Positions 60,013-64,000 of a stretch of DNA of 64,000 nt are shown here, one piece after another. Source of the DNA: JAXGPX01 sp040766745 (GTDB lineage: Bacteria; Bacillota; Sulfobacillia; Fermentithermobacillales; Fermentithermobacillaceae); the NCBI GenBank assembly GCA_040766745.1, contig JAXGPX010000005.1:62001-126000 (forward strand), read 5' to 3'. The notes under the pieces were generated by a model. It ran no database searches. It was not told the DNA's origin and saw only the letters and a list, made by a program, of their open reading frames with translations. The position numbers and the translations under genes were made by a program. How positions within the stretch are numbered: position 1 is the stretch's first letter; every line of letters begins with the position of its first letter.

Positions 60013-62178
60013 TCACTGACCTCCGTCCCCACCATCTTTGGCCTTTGCAGTGGGGTACTCAATTCTTGTATGGAATATGCCTGCCAGCACTTTGACAAAT
60101 GTCTCTGCTATTGTATCCAATTCTCTAAGGGTAAGATCAGACCTATCAAGCTGGTGGTCAAACAGCCTGTCCTGGATCATCTTTCTGACAAGCGATTCAA
60201 TTCTTGCAGGATTAGGCTTTGAAAGAGCCCTTGTGGCTGCCTCAATGCTATCTGCCAGCATTACTATGGCAGTCTCTTTGCTTCCAGGCCTTGGGCCTTC
60301 ATACCTGAATGACCATTCGTCGGGCGCTCTGCCGTCCCGGGCAGCCGCATTCTCGCTAGCTTTCATGTAGAAAAACGACGCCAGGGTCGTCCCGTGATGC
60401 TCTCTGATGAATTTTATTATGACTTCGGGGACTTTGTGCTCCTCGGCCAGTTCAACACCGTCTTTAACGTGAGACATGATTACAGTGGCTGAAAGGCTTG
60501 GATTCATTTTCTCGTGCGGGTTCTCCATGCCGAAAACCTGATTTTCCGCAAATAGATATGGCCTCTTTATCTTACCGATATCGTGGTAATATGCTCCTAC
60601 CCTTGTAAGCAGACTGTTGGCGCCTATTGCCCAGGCAGCGGCTTCAGCCATGTTGCCAACCATAATGCTGTGGTGGTACGTTCCCGGGGCTTCCAAAAGC
60701 AGCCTGTGGAGAAGCGGATGCTCAGGGTTGGACAGTTCAATAAGCCTGATTGGGGTGATAATGCCGAAAACCGTTTCAAAGATGGGCAGGGAACCAACGG
60801 CCAGGACAGCAGAGAGCGGGCCGTTTACCAGGACCAAGACTACTTCGCGCCAGACTGACACATCATCCATTGCCATGGCTCCTGTAAGCCCAAGGCAGGC
60901 GTAGGTTACTCCTGATACAGCCACTACTACAACGCTGGCTTTGAAAAGCTGGGACCTGTTCCATACTTTTTTCACCGAAAGGGCTGCTGCAATCCCCGAC
61001 GTGAGAGCCAGTGCCACATACTTTACTTCAAACCCTGTCATAACTCCAACTGCAATAGACAGGCCAGGCCCGAAAAAAGCTCCAAACCGCCTGTCGATTA
61101 GCGTAGAAGAAAGCATGACGCCGAAGGCTACAGGGGCTAAGAAGCCTGAAACACTGGCCAACGCTCTTAGAATAACAACACTCAAAATCACAATGGAGGC
61201 CAGAAGGGCAGTGCCCTTGCTATCCAACAGGTTAGGGTAGTACGTCACCACATAAACGCCGGTAAAACCACAGAAGAGGAGGGCAATCAAGAGGGCCCCT
61301 AATATCTGGGAAAACCTTACCCTGGTGCCCATTATGCCAAGCTGATTCAGAATGGATATTTGGTTTTCGGTAACCACATCGCCTTTTCTTACTATAAACT
61401 CATCGCGCCGTATTTTCACAGGCTCAACTGAAGCGATGGCCTGCTTGATTTTCTTGTCGGTTTCTTCCCTGTTGAGGGTAAGGTTTGGCTTAAGATTTTT
61501 TCCAATGAAAGCAGACAGCATTCTTGCCATCTGGTCAGGAATTGATTTGTTAATGGCAATCTTGCCATAAGCCTCTTCTTTGCCCTTATCTACATTCTCA
61601 GGCTTAAGGCCCCGTGAAAGTACCTCTTCAACAACTTCCTGGGCTTGCCTTACAGCCTCGTCAACTATGGCTGTAGAAGCTGCAACTACTCCGATAATGT
61701 CAGTATCTGAGACAGTTTCGTCAACATAGGGCCTGAGTTCCTTGACTATATCCTGGGTGGAAGTATCTTCTGCCTCGCCTAGGGTTTTTATCTTGAGAGA
61801 CAGTTCTTCAAAGAGGGCCCTGGTGTCTTCAAGTACTTTGGGATTGCTGTCATAAACCTCTGATACACCTGCGACACGTTCGTTGCGAAGCCGCTCTGTA
61901 GCTGCCATGTCAATGACTTCCTTGGTTGCCTTAACGTCAACAGCCGACACTTCGCCGACTTTGAGATCTACCTGAGGCGGTACCAGTGAGATGAAGAATA
62001 GGCCAAATGTGACTATACACGTTACTGCAGCCCATAGAAAAGCGTGGCCGTAGGGTTTGAGCTTTGCTACAGCACCCCCGATATCGTTCTTGGAGCTTCC
62101 GTTTGAGCCGGCTTCTTTACGGCCTGCCGGAATCAAACTCTTATTCCTTCCGTTTCTCTCCGCTTCCTTTTGGGACAC
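60013..62178 (-). CDS. pgpH: PgpH/YqfF family HD phosphodiesterase (7TM)
   Basis: About 721 aa. I prefer GTG 62176-62178 (GAGGAG seven bases upstream), which overlaps phoH by 38 bp; the ATG at 62220 has a weaker site. A first helix is followed by an extracytoplasmic 7TMR-HDED domain (about 70-290), seven helices (about 295-480) and the HD domain with GAYYHDIGKIKRPY near 520. PgpH proteins hydrolyse c-di-AMP. Confidence 0.92.
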   Translation of the reverse strand: MSQKEAERNGRNKSLIPAGRKEAGSNGSSKNDIGGAVAKLKPYGHAFLWAAVTCIVTFGLFFISLVPPQVDLKVGEVSAVDVKATKEVIDMAATERLRNERVAGVSEVYDSNPKVLEDTRALFEELSLKIKTLGEAEDTSTQDIVKELRPYVDETVSDTDIIGVVAASTAIVDEAVRQAQEVVEEVLSRGLKPENVDKGKEEAYGKIAINKSIPDQMARMLSAFIGKNLKPNLTLNREETDKKIKQAIASVEPVKIRRDEFIVRKGDVVTENQISILNQLGIMGTRVRFSQILGALLIALLFCGFTGVYVVTYYPNLLDSKGTALLASIVILSVVILRALASVSGFLAPVAFGVMLSSTLIDRRFGAFFGPGLSIAVGVMTGFEVKYVALALTSGIAAALSVKKVWNRSQLFKASVVVVAVSGVTYACLGLTGAMAMDDVSVWREVVLVLVNGPLSAVLAVGSLPIFETVFGIITPIRLIELSNPEHPLLHRLLLEAPGTYHHSIMVGNMAEAAAWAIGANSLLTRVGAYYHDIGKIKRPYLFAENQVFGMENPHEKMNPSLSATVIMSHVKDGVELAEEHKVPEVIIKFIREHHGTTLASFFYMKASENAAARDGRAPDEWSFRYEGPRPGSKETAIVMLADSIEAATRALSKPNPARIESLVRKMIQDRLFDHQLDRSDLTLRELDTIAETFVKVLAGIFHTRIEYPTAKAKDGGDGGQ

Positions 62179-63151
62179 TGATCTTCTCCTCTTTCCAAGC
62201 TTCTTCATCGAAGCCTTCATAGGCCCTTACTATCCTTGAAACAAGTTCATGGCGGACCACATCTTTGTCAGTGAGGTAGACCATTTCTATCCCCGGGATG
62301 TCTCTTAATACCACTCGTACTTGGTCAAGGCCTGAGCAAATTCCTTTGGGCAAGTCTATCTGAGTAATATCGCCTGTGACCACTACTTTGGAATTCAGGC
62401 CCATTCTGGTAAGAAACATTTTCATTTGCTCTGGCGTAGTGTTCTGCGCCTCATCCAATATGACAAACGCCGATTCAAGGGTACGCCCTCTCATGTATGC
62501 AAGGGGTGCTACCTCAATGAGGCCCCGCTGCATATGGCGCTCAAAAGTATCCAGCCCAAGAATGTCAAAACACGCATCGTAAATGGGCCTCAGGTACGGA
62601 TTAACTTTTTCCTGTATGTCCCCGGGTAGAAAACCCAGTTTCTCGCCTGCCTCCACAGCAGGCCTTGTAAGGATAATCCTGTCAACCTCACGCCGCTTAA
62701 ACGCAGCCAGGGCCATGGCCACAGCCAGGTACGTCTTACCTGTTCCTGCAGGCCCAATGCCAAACACCAAGGGGTTTGCCCTGATCGCGTCAACATATTC
62801 CTTCTGCCCCGGGGTCCTGGGGTTAATGACCTTGCCCCGGGCAGTAACCACTACAACGTCATTATAATCCTCCAAAGTGCTCCCTTCCCGGACAGACCTG
62901 ACTGCATAACGCACATCCTGTGCCGTCACCTTATGGCCTGTCCTTGCCCTGCCTACCAGGTGCTCTAAAACCTTTTGGGCACTCTCAACCTGCTTGTCGT
63001 TGCCTGAAACCATAATACTGTTTCCCCGGGCTACAAGTTTCACATCAAGAGCATCTTCCAGAAGAGCAAGATTTTCATCGTAGGAACCGAACAAGTTAAA
63101 TGCTTCAGAGTTACTGGATAATTCGAAAACCACCTGAATTTGAGATGGCAA
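62141..63151 (-). CDS. phoH: PhoH family ATPase
   Basis: 336 aa from TTG 63149-63151 (GGAGG upstream, rather far). An N-terminal KH-like segment comes first, then Walker A FGIGPAGTGKTYLAVA near 131-146 and Walker B SAFVILDEAQNTTPEQ near 225-240. The location between yqfD and pgpH is standard for Firmicutes. Confidence 0.93.
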   Translation of the reverse strand: MPSQIQVVFELSSNSEAFNLFGSYDENLALLEDALDVKLVARGNSIMVSGNDKQVESAQKVLEHLVGRARTGHKVTAQDVRYAVRSVREGSTLEDYNDVVVVTARGKVINPRTPGQKEYVDAIRANPLVFGIGPAGTGKTYLAVAMALAAFKRREVDRIILTRPAVEAGEKLGFLPGDIQEKVNPYLRPIYDACFDILGLDTFERHMQRGLIEVAPLAYMRGRTLESAFVILDEAQNTTPEQMKMFLTRMGLNSKVVVTGDITQIDLPKGICSGLDQVRVVLRDIPGIEMVYLTDKDVVRHELVSRIVRAYEGFDEEAWKEEKISVPKGSGEKRKE

Positions 63152-63157
63152 CTCTTA

Positions 63158-64000
63158 TTAACGACCTCCATTTTCGTAGCCAGGCTCGGAGCCAGGCCAG
63201 GATACCAACTCCCCTATTTCCTCTATTGTACACGCGGTCACCCGAACCAGCACAGAGTCTTGGTCTCCAGACGTTTCACAGGTAAAGTCTATCAGTTTCG
63301 CAGAAGAAGGCAACCGGCCTTCTATGGCACGCTTTCCCCTGGCTTGTGCCAGTTCTATGGCTTCTTCTACAGAAACCTCTTTCCACTTCCATTCTACCTC
63401 AAAAAGGACTCTCGTAAATATTTCGACCGGAAGGGCTGTATCTCCTTTACCAAATGAGCTGATTGGATAATCTTCGATTTCATACCATTCGAAAAGTTTC
63501 CCCAAGGCAAGCATGTGGAATTCTGTACTTCTGACTCTGATGACTTTGAACTCGATCTTTCTTCCTGTCCTAGCCGGCTCAAGTTTTCCCAAAGGCACTT
63601 CCTGAAGCACCTCGTACCAGGTTTTGGCTGTAACGTTGCCGCGTGCTCCTTGAATGCTGCCTGATGGAATACCTGCAATTAGAAGGTCGCCTTTCTTCAC
63701 AGTCTGTCCTGGTTGTACAAGAGGAACGCCGGACAGAACAAGGACATCTTCGACTACTCCGTCTTTTCTGGCAACAATGTCGCCAGGCCCGGGGACGTCA
63801 GGCCTTACCTTCTCTACGACTTCGATAACTGCAAGGGTTCCCTGAAATCTAAGGTACGCCCAGGAAATGTTCGGAAGTTCAATGGTTATGGCCTGTTGAA
63901 GGCCCTCAGTTGAGATACGGCTTTTTCTTGCACCCATTATTAGGCCGTTTTCAGCAGCCACTCTAAGAATGTCATCAGTGGTTGTATTCGTGTTTCCCTT
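63158..64000 (-). CDS. yqfD: Sporulation protein YqfD, N-terminal part missing at window edge
   Basis: The frame is open to the right edge, so only about 280 C-terminal residues are seen and the true start is outside; GTG 63961 is an internal codon. Visible parts include WAYLRFQGTLAVIEVVEK, DIVARKDGVV and VKKGDLLIAGI, the usual extracytoplasmic YqfD domain. In Bacillus it is needed for efficient sporulation, which supports a spore-former. Confidence 0.88.
   Translation of the reverse strand, partial: KGNTNTTTDDILRVAAENGLIMGARKSRISTEGLQQAITIELPNISWAYLRFQGTLAVIEVVEKVRPDVPGPGDIVARKDGVVEDVLVLSGVPLVQPGQTVKKGDLLIAGIPSGSIQGARGNVTAKTWYEVLQEVPLGKLEPARTGRKIEFKVIRVRSTEFHMLALGKLFEWYEIEDYPISSFGKGDTALPVEIFTRVLFEVEWKWKEVSVEEAIELAQARGKRAIEGRLPSSAKLIDFTCETSGDQDSVLVRVTACTIEEIGELVSWPGSEPGYENGGR

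Overview
The window looks like a chromosome segment from a spore-forming, low-to-mid GC Firmicute (Clostridia or Limnochordia-like). The evidence is the block yqfD-phoH-pgpH-ybeY-dgkA-recO-glyQ-glyS-ppsR-ppdK-dnaG-rpoD, strong Shine-Dalgarno sequences with frequent GTG/TTG starts, a BlaI/BlaR pair, and the sporulation gene yqfD. No phage and no CRISPR array were seen.

Layout. (1) 1-12073: a catabolic and membrane island. A minus-strand set (sigma-54 activator, creatinase-like M24 protein, four membrane genes, M20 amidohydrolase, Asp/Glu/hydantoin racemase, start of an MmgE/PrpD gene) faces a plus-strand set of four membrane genes that are paralogues of the first four, in the same order. (2) 12220-21271: small housekeeping and accessory genes (purC, a broken amidase, an ECF sigma factor with membrane or lipoprotein neighbours, a BlaI/BlaR1-type pair, a Phd/VapC-type toxin-antitoxin pair, tRNA-Pro). 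(3) 21914-24868: yfcE-like, rdgB, rph, UPF0316. (4) 25021-28973: a MarR regulator divergent from a third copy of the four-gene membrane cassette, preceded by a sigma-54 promoter and a structured leader. (5) 29139-34797: methyltransferase, tmRNA, lipoprotein, IS30 remnant, smpB, HD protein; this area has been rearranged. (6) 35195-44279 (minus): gap-pgk-tpiA-gpmI-eno-secG-hppA, i.e. lower glycolysis with a membrane pyrophosphatase. (7) 44618-45906: a pair of half-size chromate-type transporters. (8) 46778-64000 (minus): rpoD, dnaG, ppdK, ppsR, glyS, glyQ, recO, dgkA, ybeY, pgpH, phoH, yqfD.

The most unusual content is the cassette present three times (2177-5026 minus, 9038-11906 plus, 25988-28912 plus). 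Each copy encodes, in order: a protein of about 250-270 aa with a cytoplasmic-type alpha/beta domain between two terminal membrane helices (resembling what I remember as DUF6754); a polytopic protein of about 208 aa ending in a GLER motif; a protein of about 280 aa with an extracytoplasmic-type domain between two terminal helices; and a polytopic protein of about 200 aa. No ATPase motif is visible in any of them. Copies 1 and 2 flank a sigma-54 activator gene; copies 1 and 3 have convincing -24/-12 promoters and copy 2 has a weak one. Together with the creatinase-like, M20, racemase and MmgE/PrpD genes, this suggests a sigma-54-controlled, four-part membrane complex, possibly an uptake system for an amide, peptide or hydantoin-like compound. 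That function is inference.

Intergenic DNA is rich in short tandem repeats (about 61-bp arrays on both sides of dnaG-rpoD, a 17-bp array, 15-16-bp and 106-bp repeats) and in hairpins carrying the motif GGGGACGG. These account for most of the longer gene-free stretches.
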